DNA from: DASQHW01 sp963837155
GTDB taxonomy: Bacteria; Actinomycetota; Acidimicrobiia; IMCC26256; PALSA-610
NCBI GenBank assembly: GCA_963837155.1
Contig: CAWIMB010000001.1
Coordinates: forward strand, 62,001-126,000
DNA: 64,000 nucleotides
Direction: 5' to 3'
Translations under genes and position numbers: made by a program
Notes under the pieces: generated by a model
Databases searched by the model: none
Told to the model about the DNA's origin: nothing
The model's input: only the letters and a program-made list of their open reading frames with translations
Shown: piece after piece, positions 8,749-16,717 of the stretch
Position numbering within the stretch: position 1 is the first letter of the stretch
Layout: each line of letters begins with the position of its first letter

Positions 8749-10392
8749 TTAGAAGTCCATGTCGCCCATGCCGCCGGGCATCCCGCCCGGGGCTCCGCCG
8801 GCACCGGCGGGGGGCTCGGGCTTGTCGGCCACGACCGCCTCGGTGGTGAGGAACAGCGCCGCGATCGACGCCGCATTCTGCAGCGCGGAACGCGTGACCT
8901 TGGCCGCGTCGATGACGCCGGCCTTCACGAGGTCCTCGTACTCACCGGTGGCGGCGTTGAGGCCGTTCGCACCCTTGAGGTTCTTCACCTTCTCGACGAT
9001 GACGCCACCCTCGAAGCCGGCGTTCACCGCGATCTGCTTGAGCGGCTCCTCGAGCGAGCGGGAAACGATGCGCGCACCAGTGGCCACGTCGCCTTCGAGC
9101 GTGCTTATGACCTCGGCGACCTTCGCCTGCGCACGCACGAGCGCGACCCCGCCGCCGGGCACAACGCCCTCTTCGACCGCGGCCTTCGTGGTCTGCACCG
9201 CGTCCTCGATGCGGTGCTTCTTCTCCTTGAGCTCCACCTCGGTCGCGGCGCCGACCTTGATGATCGCGACACCACCCGACAGCTTGGCGAGCCGCTCTTG
9301 GAGCTTCTCGCGGTCGTAGTCGGAGTCGGTGTTGTCGATCTCGTTGCGGATCTGCGTGATGCGACCCTGCACGTCGGTCTTGGAACCGGCGCCTTCGACG
9401 ATCGTCGTCTCGTCCTTGGTGACCACGATCTTGCGCGCCTTACCGAGCAGCTCCAAGCCGATGCTCTCGAGCTTGAGGCCGATCTCCTCGGAGACGACCT
9501 GGCCGCCGGTGAGGATCGCCATGTCCTGCAGCATCGCCTTGCGGCGCTCGCCGAAGCCGGGCGCCTTGATCGCAACCGACTTGAACGTGCCTCGGATCTT
9601 GTTGACGACCAGCGTGGCGAGCGCTTCGCCCTCGACGTCCTCGGCGATGATCGCGAGCGGGCGACCCGACTGCATCACCTTCTCGAGCACGGGCAGCAAA
9701 TCCTTGACGGCGCTGATCTTGTTCGAGACGAACAACACGAGCGCGTCGTCGAGCACCGCTTCCATTCGCTCGGGGTCGGTGACGAAGTACGGCGAGATGT
9801 AGCCCTTGTCGAAGCGCATGCCCTCGACGAGGTCGAGCTCCATGCCGAACGTCTGGCTCTCCTCGACGGTGATCACACCGTCCTTGCCGACCTTCTCGAG
9901 CGCCTCGGCGATCATCTGGCCGATCTCCTTGTCGGCCGCGGAGATCGCAGCGACGTTGGCGATCGCGGCCGGGTCGGTGTCGACCTTCTTCGCTTGGCGC
10001 TTGATGTCCTCGACGGCCGCCTCGACCGCGGCGTGGATGCCGAGACGAAGGTCCATCGGGTTGGCGCCGGCCGCGACGTTGCGCAGGCCTTCACGCACCA
10101 TGGCCCACGCGAGCACGGTGGCGGTGGTGGTGCCGTCGCCGGCGACGTCGTCGGTCTTCTTGGCGACTTCCTTGACCAGCTCGGCGCCGATCTTCTCGTA
10201 CGGGTCTTCGAGGTCGATCTCCTTGGCGATCGACACGCCGTCGTTCGTGATCGTGGGGGCGCCCCACTTCTTCTCGAGTACGACGTTGCGGCCCTTCGGG
10301 CCAAGCGTGACGCGCACCGCGTCGGCGAGCTTGTTCATGCCCGCCTCGAGTGCCCGCCGGGCGTGCTCGTCGTAGGCAATTTGCTTCGGCAT
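8749..10392 (-). CDS. groEL: Chaperonin GroEL (60 kDa)
   Basis: ATP-dependent barrel chaperonin of 547 residues. It keeps the family hallmarks: VTLGPKGRNVVLEKKWGAP near the start, the ATP-binding GDGTTTATVLA, the central APGFGERRKAML and the VVPGGGVALVRA region. It ends in a glycine-methionine tail as in other chaperonins. No groES lies beside it; in actinobacteria one groEL copy is often solitary, with groES next to another copy. The promoter region has two CIRCE operators, so HrcA repression is expected. GAGGGAG about 11 bases before the ATG is the ribosome binding site. Confidence 0.98.
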   Translation of the reverse strand: MPKQIAYDEHARRALEAGMNKLADAVRVTLGPKGRNVVLEKKWGAPTITNDGVSIAKEIDLEDPYEKIGAELVKEVAKKTDDVAGDGTTTATVLAWAMVREGLRNVAAGANPMDLRLGIHAAVEAAVEDIKRQAKKVDTDPAAIANVAAISAADKEIGQMIAEALEKVGKDGVITVEESQTFGMELDLVEGMRFDKGYISPYFVTDPERMEAVLDDALVLFVSNKISAVKDLLPVLEKVMQSGRPLAIIAEDVEGEALATLVVNKIRGTFKSVAIKAPGFGERRKAMLQDMAILTGGQVVSEEIGLKLESIGLELLGKARKIVVTKDETTIVEGAGSKTDVQGRITQIRNEIDNTDSDYDREKLQERLAKLSGGVAIIKVGAATEVELKEKKHRIEDAVQTTKAAVEEGVVPGGGVALVRAQAKVAEVISTLEGDVATGARIVSRSLEEPLKQIAVNAGFEGGVIVEKVKNLKGANGLNAATGEYEDLVKAGVIDAAKVTRSALQNAASIAALFLTTEAVVADKPEPPAGAGGAPGGMPGGMGDMDF

Positions 10393-10447
10393 AAGGCGAA
10401 ATCTCCCTCAGGGCAGCGAGCTGTGGCCGCATGTGCGGGCGGACTGG

Positions 10448-10474
10448 TTAGCACTCAAGCTACCAGAGTGCTAA
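10448..10474. promoter_or_regulatory. CIRCE operator (HrcA), perfect copy
   Basis: TTAGCACTC, nine bases, GAGTGCTAA matches the CIRCE consensus at every position. It lies about 55 bp before the groEL ATG, the standard site for HrcA repression of heat-shock chaperonins. Confidence 0.95.
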
Positions 10475-10480
10475 CCGAGT

Positions 10481-10507
10481 TTGGCACTCGTCGCTGGCGA
10501 GTGCAAG
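10481..10507. promoter_or_regulatory. Second, degenerate CIRCE operator
   Basis: TTGGCACTC, nine bases, GAGTGCAAG repeats the CIRCE layout 33 bp from the perfect copy, with one change in the left arm and two in the right. On the groEL strand it overlaps a TTGCAC hexamer that could be the -35 element. It also lies only 36-62 bp upstream of the divergent DtxR-family gene, so HrcA might touch both promoters. Confidence 0.7.
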
Positions 10508-10542
10508 CCCGCCCCCGGAGCGCTCGGGCGTAACCTGAGGCC

Positions 10543-11202
10543 GTGGCGGAAATGCACGACACCACCGAGGAATACCTGGAGACGATCCTCTCGATCGAGG
10601 AGGAAGGGATCGTTCCGCTTCGCGCCCGACTGGTGGAGCGGCTCGGGCTGTCGGCCGCCGCGGTCTCCGAGACCATCTCCCGGCTCGAGGACCAGGGCTA
10701 TGTCGAGCTCGCGGGCGACCGACGCTTGAACCTCACCGCGAAAGGGCGGGGGCTCGCGACCACGGTCGTGCGCCGGCACCGGCTCGCCGAGCGTCTGCTC
10801 GTCGACGTCATCGGCCTCGAATGGGAAAAGGTGCACGCGGAGGCGGCGCGCTGGGAGCACGCGATCTCATCGGACGTCGAAGAGAAGCTCGTGCAGTTGT
10901 TGGGCGATCCGGCGACATGCCCACACGGCAACCCCATCCCGGGTTCGCACAACGTCGGATCGACACTCGAGACCGTGCCCCTCGCCGAAGTGCAGCCCGG
11001 GCCGATCGTCGTCGTGCGGGTAAGCGAACGACTCGAGATGTCAGACGACGCGCTTGTGCTCGTCGCCGAAGCGCAACTCATGCCCGGGTGCGACGCAACC
11101 GTGATCGCGCGTGAGCCCGACAGCGTGACGGTGAAAACGGCGACCGGGGAGTACGCGGTGCCGAATCGGGTCGCGGAATCCCTCTACGTCGCCGCACGCT
11201 GA
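10543..11202 (+). CDS. DtxR/MntR-family metal-dependent regulator
   Basis: Metal-activated repressor of 219 residues: N-terminal winged helix-turn-helix (DTTEEYLETILSIEEE to VSETISRLEDQG), dimerisation/metal domain (HRLAERLLVDVIGLEWEKVH, RWEH) and C-terminal SH3-like part. It aligns without gaps to C. diphtheriae DtxR over about 120 residues. Ancillary ligands His79, Glu83 and His98 and primary ligands Glu105/His106 are kept. Met10 is Glu and Cys102 is Ala, so the primary site is not DtxR/IdeR-like and may favour manganese. CPHGNPIPG resembles SirR/MntR proteins. The GTG start at 10543 has GAGG six bases upstream. It is divergent from groEL, and its 3' end overlaps the convergent acetyltransferase. 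Confidence 0.88.
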   Translation: MAEMHDTTEEYLETILSIEEEGIVPLRARLVERLGLSAAAVSETISRLEDQGYVELAGDRRLNLTAKGRGLATTVVRRHRLAERLLVDVIGLEWEKVHAEAARWEHAISSDVEEKLVQLLGDPATCPHGNPIPGSHNVGSTLETVPLAEVQPGPIVVVRVSERLEMSDDALVLVAEAQLMPGCDATVIAREPDSVTVKTATGEYAVPNRVAESLYVAAR

Positions 11203-11716
11203 AGCCGCCAGATCATGTGCGGCTTGAGCGGGAAGTGCTTGAAGGTGCGTTCCTGCCAGGGCGTGAACCCGAGGCGGCGCGCAACTGCCTGCGACGCCTT
11301 GTTCTCGTGCAGGATCACGCTGTAGATCTCGCCGACGTCATGGTGCGCGAACACGTAGTCGCGTGCGGCTGCGCCCGCTTCGGTCGCGTAGCCCTTGCCC
11401 CAGTGGTCGGGGTGCAGCGTCCAGCCGATCTCGATGCCGGGCCAGTCCTCGCGTTCGGGCCAGTGTGAGCCGGCGCGTCCGACGAACTCACCGGTGTCCT
11501 TCGCTTCGAGCGCCCACTGGCCCGTGTTGCGCAGCTGCCATTGGCCGAGCCACATCTCCATCTGCGTGAACGCTTGCTCCCGGCCGATGTCGTCGGCGAG
11601 ATGCAGCGACGCACGCACTTCGGGTGACTGCAACACCGCCGTGTACGCGTCGAGGTCGCGCTCGTGGAACGGGCGCAAGAGCAACCGCTCGGTCTCAACG
11701 GTCGGGCAATATTCAT
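11184..11716 (-). CDS. GNAT acetyltransferase, RimJ/RimL type
   Basis: Acetyl-CoA-dependent N-acetyltransferase (Acetyltransf_3 type). ERLLLRPFHERDLDAY opens the fold; IEIGWTLHPDHWGKGYATEA is the acetyl-CoA pyrophosphate loop, and ENKASQAVARRLGF the usual late helix. The substrate is unknown; relatives modify ribosomal proteins, small metabolites or antibiotics. The frame is open up to 11798, but 11717-11798 looks like non-coding spacer repeat. ATG 11716 begins MNIARP, which joins to VETERLLLRPF if one base is added near 11700, so a frameshift at the extreme N-terminus is likely. The 3' end overlaps the DtxR gene by 19 bp. Confidence 0.82.
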
Positions 11717-11722
11717 GGTCGC

Positions 11723-11762
11723 GCTCGCTGCGGGCCGGGATACCCGGCCCGCGGACGCTCGC
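11723..11762. repeat. Spacer repeat, copy B, with perfect palindrome
   Basis: It shares GCTCGCTGC, a central GGGATA and a terminal GACGCTCGC with copy D at 52014-52052, at similar spacing. Inside it is a perfect 8-bp palindrome (GGGCCGGG-ATA-CCCGGCCC, 11732-11750). It ends seven bases from the probable acetyltransferase ATG. The same 8-bp arms occur beside copy D, at 51982-52000. Confidence 0.55.
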
Positions 11763-11810
11763 CGCTCCGGCGAGTTCGCTGCGCTCTGCTCCGCTCACCG
11801 CGTCGTGTGA

Positions 11811-12086
11811 CTAACCGCCGGCGACGGCGGGGACGATCGAGACGACCTGGCCGTCGGTGACCGCCGTGTCGATGCCCTGCAAAAAGCGGATGTCCTCGTC
11901 GGCAACGAACACGTTGACGAAGCGGCGGAGCTCACCCTTTTCGTCAAAGAGGCGCTCTGCGAAACCGGCGTGGGCGCCGTCGAGCGCCTTCAACGCCTCG
12001 GCCACCGTGCCCGCCTCGACGGGCACCTCCGACGCACCACCCGACAGGTTCCGAAGCTGGGTCGGGATCCGAACGGCGACGGTCAT
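11811..12086 (-). CDS. MoaD/ThiS-family sulfur carrier (CysO-like), 91 aa
   Basis: Ubiquitin-like beta-grasp carrier ending in Gly-Gly (VPAVAGG), the tail that is adenylated and thiocarboxylated in MoaD, ThiS and CysO. The body VRIPTQLRNLSGG ... FVADEDIRFLQGIDT ... DGQVVSIVPAVAGG matches the family along its length. Start ATG 12086 is chosen because it gives the canonical MTVAVRIP strand and has GGGAG upstream; the longer open frame to 12197 covers a spacer repeat. It lies 55 bp downstream of threonine synthase on the same strand, a pairing seen in many actinobacteria. By analogy with mycobacterial CysO it may deliver sulfide for amino-acid synthesis. Confidence 0.85.
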   Translation of the reverse strand: MTVAVRIPTQLRNLSGGASEVPVEAGTVAEALKALDGAHAGFAERLFDEKGELRRFVNVFVADEDIRFLQGIDTAVTDGQVVSIVPAVAGG

Positions 12087-12134
12087 GATGGCTCCCTCGC
12101 TGCGGCGCACCCTCCGGCGCACCTCCGCTGCGTC
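12087..12134. repeat. Start-proximal spacer repeat, copy C
   Basis: The arms ATGGCTCCCTCGCTGCG and GCGTCCGCACGGT are identical to copy A at 6201-6247, with a longer centre holding two near-direct copies of GCGCACC-CTCCG. It fills the gap between thrC and the MoaD-like gene and provides the GAGGGAG ribosome binding site of the latter. Confidence 0.5.
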
Positions 12135-12141
12135 CGCACGG

Positions 12142-13379
12142 TCATGAAGTCCCCTCGATGTCGAAGGCCTCGTGGAACGCATCCAGCGTAGGGGCAATCG
12201 TGGCGGTCGGGCCGGACGTCGACGACACCGCCTCGATCGTCTTGAGCCCGTGACCCGTGATGTACACGACGACGCGCTCGTCGGGCCGGATCGTCCCGTC
12301 TGTCGCCAGCTTCTTCAGCGTTGCGACGGTTACGCCGCCCGCGGTCTCGGCGAAGATGCCTTCGGTCGCGCGAGCAAGCGCATCCCCTCGACGATCTCGC
12401 CGTCGGTCACCGCCGCGAAGCCGCCACCCGTGGTGCGTACGACGTCCAGCGCGAAGTATCCGTCGGCCGGATTCCCGATCGCGAGCGACTTGGCGATCGT
12501 GTCGGGCTTCACCGGGCGGATCGTGTCGGACTCCTCGAGAAACGCCGTCGCGATCGGCGAACACCCGAGGGCCTGGGCACCCGACACACGTACCTGGGGC
12601 GGCGCATCGAGCAGCCCGACGCGATGCAGTTCCTCGAAGCCCTTGCGGATCTTCGTGAGCAACGAGCCACTCGCGGCCGGCACCACCACGTGGTCGGGGA
12701 CCTGCCAACCGAGCTGTTCGGCGGTCTCGAACGCGAGTGTCTTGCTGCCCTCCGCGTAGAACGGACGCATGTTCACGTTCACGAACGCCCACTCGTACAC
12801 GCCGGCGAGCTCGGCGCACAGCCGGTTGACGTCGTCGTAGTTGCCTTCGATCGCAACAAGGTTGCCGCCGTACACGGCAGTAGTGACAACCTTGCCCTGC
12901 TCGAGGTTCGACGGAATGAACACGTAGCTGCGAAGTCCGGCGCGCGCGGCATGCGCAGCTACGGAGTTCGCGAGGTTCCCGGTGGACGCGCACGCCGCGA
13001 CCTTGAAGCCGAACTCGAGCGCCTTGCTCAAGGCGACGGAGACGACACGATCCTTGAACGAATTCGTCGGGTTGCGCGTGTCGTTCTTGATCCAGACCTC
13101 ACCGAGACCAAGCTCGGCGGCGAGGCGGTCGGCCTTCACCAGCGGCGTGAATCCGGTGCCGAGGTCAACGGCCGCGTCGGCGACGACCGGCAGCAGGTCC
13201 GCGTAGCGCCACAGCGAAAGCGGACCGGCCGCGATCTTCTCGCGGCTTGTCTCACGCGCGATCGCGTCGTAGTCGTACGCGACCTCGAGCGGGCCGAAGC
13301 ACCACTCGCACGTGTAGACAGGCGCGGCGTCGTACTCGCGTCCGCACTCTCGACATCGGAGGCCTTGCACGTGCACCAT
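12142..13379 (-). CDS. thrC: Threonine synthase (one frameshift)
   Basis: PLP enzyme turning O-phospho-homoserine into threonine. The N-terminus carries a small zinc-ribbon (CRECGREY ... CEWCFGP), seen in actinobacterial and plant-type ThrC. The PLP lysine is in NPTNSFKDRV, the phosphate-loop-like ACASTGNLANSVAAHAA follows, and then VVVPAASGSLLTKI. The body is in one frame down to about 12372 (GEIVEGMRLLAR). The last 75 residues (TEGIFAETAGGVTVATLKKL onward) continue in another frame; one missing base near 12372 explains it. ATG 13379 is preferred over the longer frame because AAAGGGAG precedes it and the protein begins at its first conserved cysteines. Confidence 0.9.
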
Positions 13380-13647
13380 GAGCGCGTCTCCCTTTCTTCT
13401 CGACGCGCTCCGAGCGCCTGGAGCGAGTGCTTTGGGTCGACTCCACGCTCCGCTCCCCTTCGGTCGCTTCGCTGTCGTCTCCCTCTGCACCGCTCTTCGG
13501 CTGCTCATCGGTCAGGCATTGGCACCTGGCGAGTGTCGGTTTCCCGGCATCACGCTGGTTGCCGCGGCGTCTACGGGCCTGTCCCTCGGCCGCTCTCGAT
13601 GAGCGCGTTGACCAAAAAGCGTAGCACGCTCCCCTACCCTGCCTCCT
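13380..13647. other. Divergent intergenic region thrC/gpgS
   Basis: About 270 bp between two divergent genes. The translated frames across it have shadow-like composition. It holds purine/pyrimidine-biased words such as CTCCGCTCCCC and GGTCGCTTCGCTG that recall the spacer repeats elsewhere in the window, but no copy can be aligned end to end. Promoters for both genes must lie here; no convincing hexamers were found. Confidence 0.4.
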
Positions 13648-14424
13648 GTGGCTATTTCTGTGTGCCTGCCGGCGCGCACCGAGGGGTCCACCATTGAATT
13701 GATCGTGCGCGAGGCGCTCGCATGTGAAGTCGTCGACGAGGTGGTCGTCATCGACGACGGATCCACTGACGACACGGCCTCACTCGCAGCAGCCGCAGGC
13801 GCGCGCGTGTTCACCGAGTCGGGCCTACTTCCGGAGGCGGGACCGGGCGCGGGCAAGGGCAACGCGCTGTGGAAGTCGCTCATCGCGTGCACCGGCGAGA
13901 TCATCTGCTTCCTCGATGCCGATCTGCGCAATTTTCGGGGCGAGTACGTGGCGCGACTGTGCGAGCCTCTGTTGCTCGACGCCAATACGCAGCTGGTGAA
14001 GGCGTCCTACGCGCGATCCTTCGAGGGCGCACCAACCGGCGGCGGCCGCGTCACTGAGCTCGCGGCACGACCTCTGTTGTCGCTGTTGTTCCCGAAGCTG
14101 GCCGACATCGCGCAACCACTCGGGGGCGAGTACGCCGCCCGCCGGAGCGCACTCGAGGTGCTGCCGTTCGTGGAGGGTTGGGGCGTCGAGCTCGGCCTGC
14201 TCATCGACATCGTCGAGCGGTTCGGTCGCGACGCCATCGCGGAGGTCGACCTCGGTGTACGAGAGCATCGCAATCGTCCGCTGGAGGAGCTCTCGCCGCA
14301 GGCCCTCGAAGTGATCGCCACCGCGCTGCAACGCGCCGGTGTTGCGGAGACGGTCGCGGTGCGCGAGCGACCGCCGATCATCACGTTCCCGGCGTACCGA
14401 GCGCGGTTCGACCCGCCTCGATAG
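13648..14424 (+). CDS. gpgS: Glucosyl-3-phosphoglycerate synthase
   Basis: GT81 glycosyltransferase (GT-A fold) that moves glucose from a nucleotide sugar to 3-phosphoglycerate, first step to glucosylglycerate and, in mycobacteria, methylglucose lipopolysaccharides. Diagnostic segments: VVIDDGSTDDT, GAGKGNALWKSL, the metal-binding DADLRNF, PLGGEYAARRSALEVLPFVE and HRNRPLEELSPQALEVIATA. At 258 residues it is somewhat shorter than mycobacterial GpgS. GTG 13648 is the start. The convergent next gene is a glycerate kinase, which fits a shared role in phosphoglycerate/glycerate metabolism. No GpgP phosphatase is obvious, though unassigned HAD genes lie further on. Confidence 0.9.
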   Translation: MAISVCLPARTEGSTIELIVREALACEVVDEVVVIDDGSTDDTASLAAAAGARVFTESGLLPEAGPGAGKGNALWKSLIACTGEIICFLDADLRNFRGEYVARLCEPLLLDANTQLVKASYARSFEGAPTGGGRVTELAARPLLSLLFPKLADIAQPLGGEYAARRSALEVLPFVEGWGVELGLLIDIVERFGRDAIAEVDLGVREHRNRPLEELSPQALEVIATALQRAGVAETVAVRERPPIITFPAYRARFDPPR

Positions 14425-15418
14425 CCGCTTCTTCGACGAGCAACGCGGCCCGGTCGTACGCCTCGGCGCGTTGCCACACGCGGTCGGTGAGCGCGAGCAC
14501 TTGCGTACCGGTGCGCTCGGCCAGCGACGCGCGCGCGTCGTCGGTGACCTGTCCGGCGATGATCGCGACCTGCGCGACGCCGAGGTCGTCTGCCCACGCG
14601 AGAACTCCGCCGACGACCTTGCCCGCGAGGCTCGACGCGTCGAGCGTCCCTTCGCCGGTGAGCGCAAGGTCGGCGTTTTCGAAGGCACTTTCAAGGCCGA
14701 CGGCTTCCGCGATCGCTTCGAAACCGGGAACGAGCTGCGCGCCGATTGCGGCAAGACCGCCCGCGAGCCCTCCGGCTGCACCCGCGCCGGTCAACTTGGT
14801 GACGTCGATGCCCGTTCGCGCACGGTACTGCTCGGCGAGCATTTCCAGCCGGCGCGTGAGCAACGCGATCTGTGCTTCGGTTGCGCCCTTCTGCGGACCG
14901 TAGACACGCGCCGCGTCCATGAACGCCGTTTCGACGTCGCACGCAACGGTGACGTCGAGACCTTGGAGCGACCAGCGCAACGTCTCGACCGCGGCCAGAC
15001 CCCCGTCGGTCGTCGCGCTCCCGCCGACCGCAACGACGATGCGCTTGCAACCTTGCGCACGCACCGCCGCGATCAGCTCTCCAGTGCCGCGCGTGCTCGC
15101 GCGCAGCGGATCGTTGTGGCCCCGAACCAGCGCGAGTCCGCTCGCGCGTGCTATCTCGACGATCGCCGTGCCGCCGGGCAGGACACCCCACTCCGCCTCG
15201 ACCGGTGAACCAAGCGGTCCGGTGACTCGAGTCTGCCGCCGCGAGCCGCCGCGCGCGGCGAGCAGCGTGTCCAGCGTGCCCTCGCCCCCGTCGGCCATTG
15301 GCATCTCGACAATGTCGTCGAATCCAGCGCGGCGCAGGCCTGCGGCCATCGCATGCGCGGCCTCGTCGGCGCGCAAGGTCCCACGGAACTTGTCAGGACA
15401 CACGACTGCATGGGGCAC
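14381..15418 (-). CDS. Glycerate kinase, type 1 (GarK/GlxK family)
   Basis: ATP-dependent kinase of D-glycerate, 345 residues (PF02595 family). Family segments: CPDKFRGTL at the start, MADGGEGTLDTLLAA, AVGGSATTDGGLAA, GAGAAGGLAGGLAA and the nucleotide-binding TGEGTLDASSLAGKVVGGVL. Type 1 enzymes usually give 2-phosphoglycerate. It ends 44 bp inside the convergent gpgS gene and starts back-to-back with treT (51 bp apart). It could salvage glycerate released from glucosylglycerate breakdown, or serve photorespiratory-type glyoxylate use; the neighbourhood favours the former. Confidence 0.92.
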   Translation of the reverse strand: MPHAVVCPDKFRGTLRADEAAHAMAAGLRRAGFDDIVEMPMADGGEGTLDTLLAARGGSRRQTRVTGPLGSPVEAEWGVLPGGTAIVEIARASGLALVRGHNDPLRASTRGTGELIAAVRAQGCKRIVVAVGGSATTDGGLAAVETLRWSLQGLDVTVACDVETAFMDAARVYGPQKGATEAQIALLTRRLEMLAEQYRARTGIDVTKLTGAGAAGGLAGGLAAIGAQLVPGFEAIAEAVGLESAFENADLALTGEGTLDASSLAGKVVGGVLAWADDLGVAQVAIIAGQVTDDARASLAERTGTQVLALTDRVWQRAEAYDRAALLVEEAAIEAGRTALGTPGT

Positions 15419-15469
15419 GGCGAATAGATTGGCCGCTGCACCGACCCTCCGTCGCCCCAGGAGCCGACG

Positions 15470-16717
15470 TTGCTTGAACGTGTGCCCTTGCTCGACAAGA
15501 GCCTCGACGACTATGCCGCCGTGGTCGAAGCTGGAACGCTCGAGCGGATCCGGGAATTAGCCGAGCCGCTCCGGGGCGCCCGCGTGCTCCATCTGAACGC
15601 GACCGCGTACGGCGGCGGTGTTGCCGAATTGCTCGCCACGCATGTCGCGTTGCTGCAGGACATCGGCATCGACGCCGAATGGCAGGTCATTCACGGCAGC
15701 GACGAGTTCTTCGCTGTCACGAAGACGGTGCACAACGGGTTGCAGGGCGCCGACGTCGAATGGACCCAGCACATGGAGCGCGTGTACCTCGAACGGGTGC
15801 TCGACAACGCGCTTCTCCTCGAAGGCGACTGGGACTTCGTTGTCATCCACGACCCGCAGCCTGCCGCCTTGCGCGACTATGTACGCGCACGGGGATTGTC
15901 GCCGGAGGACACCAAGTGGATCTGGCGCTGTCACATCGACCTCACCGACGCGAATGCGCGGGTCTTCGAGTTCTTCCGTCCGTTCATCGAGCAGTACGAC
16001 GCGTCGGTGTGGACCATGCCGCAGTTCGTACCGGCCAGCCTGTCGATGGATCACGTCGTGTTCGCGCCGCCGTGCATCGACCCGCTCTCGGTGAAGAACC
16101 TCGACCTGCCGGTGCCGTTCGTCGACGAGATCGTGAAGCAGTACGGCGTGCGTGTGCGTGATCCGCTGATGGTGCAAGTGAGCCGGTTCGATCCGTGGAA
16201 GGACCCGATCGGCGTCATCGAGGCGTACCGCATGGTGCAGGAGGAGTTTCCCGACGTCCAGCTCGTGCTCGCCGGCTCGATGGCGACCGACGACCCCGAA
16301 GGCTTCCACTACTGGGAGCTCGCGAACGAAGCCCGGGCGGGCGACACCAACGTGCACCTGCTGTCGAACATTCAGCAGATCGGCAATGTGCAGATCAACG
16401 CGTTCCAACGCGCCGCCGACGTCGTACTGCAGAAGTCGTTGCGCGAAGGCTTCGGGCTCACGGTGAGCGAGGGCTTCTGGAAGGGCCGGCCGGTCATCGG
16501 CGGGAGATGCGGTGGCATCACGCTCCAGATCGAAGAAGGCGTGAACGGCTTCCTCGTCGACGACGTCGAGACCGCAGCCAAGCGCACCGCCGACCTGCTC
16601 CGTGACCCGGCACGCGCCACCGCGATGGGCGCGGAGGGACGTGAGCATGTCCGCCGGGAGTTCCTCTCGACCCGAGAGCTCGAGGACTGGTTGCGCCTGT
16701 TCACCGAGTTGCGATGA
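15470..16717 (+). CDS. treT: Trehalose glycosyltransferring synthase (GT4)
   Basis: TreT makes trehalose in one step from a nucleotide glucose and free glucose, reversibly. The 415-residue protein shows the TreT opening LHLNATAYGGGVAELLATHV. DAEWQVIHGSDEFF follows, and WIWRCHIDLTDAN matches the acceptor region. The GT4 donor motif is EGFGLTVSEGFWKGRPVIGG. The start is TTG 15470; no better upstream codon is seen. Its stop overlaps the start of the OtsA-like gene (ATGA), so the two are co-translated. TreT is common in thermophilic archaea and bacteria and in some deep actinobacteria. Confidence 0.88.
   Translation: MLERVPLLDKSLDDYAAVVEAGTLERIRELAEPLRGARVLHLNATAYGGGVAELLATHVALLQDIGIDAEWQVIHGSDEFFAVTKTVHNGLQGADVEWTQHMERVYLERVLDNALLLEGDWDFVVIHDPQPAALRDYVRARGLSPEDTKWIWRCHIDLTDANARVFEFFRPFIEQYDASVWTMPQFVPASLSMDHVVFAPPCIDPLSVKNLDLPVPFVDEIVKQYGVRVRDPLMVQVSRFDPWKDPIGVIEAYRMVQEEFPDVQLVLAGSMATDDPEGFHYWELANEARAGDTNVHLLSNIQQIGNVQINAFQRAADVVLQKSLREGFGLTVSEGFWKGRPVIGGRCGGITLQIEEGVNGFLVDDVETAAKRTADLLRDPARATAMGAEGREHVRREFLSTRELEDWLRLFTELR

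Noticed and set aside
9214..10533. A 439-codon plus-strand frame opposite groEL
   Set aside because: GroEL on the minus strand is unmistakable, and the antisense product is low in aromatic residues and lacks any motif.
13425..13500. A possible further copy of the spacer repeats upstream of thrC
   Set aside because: Only short words are shared; the arms cannot be aligned in order, so it is not counted.
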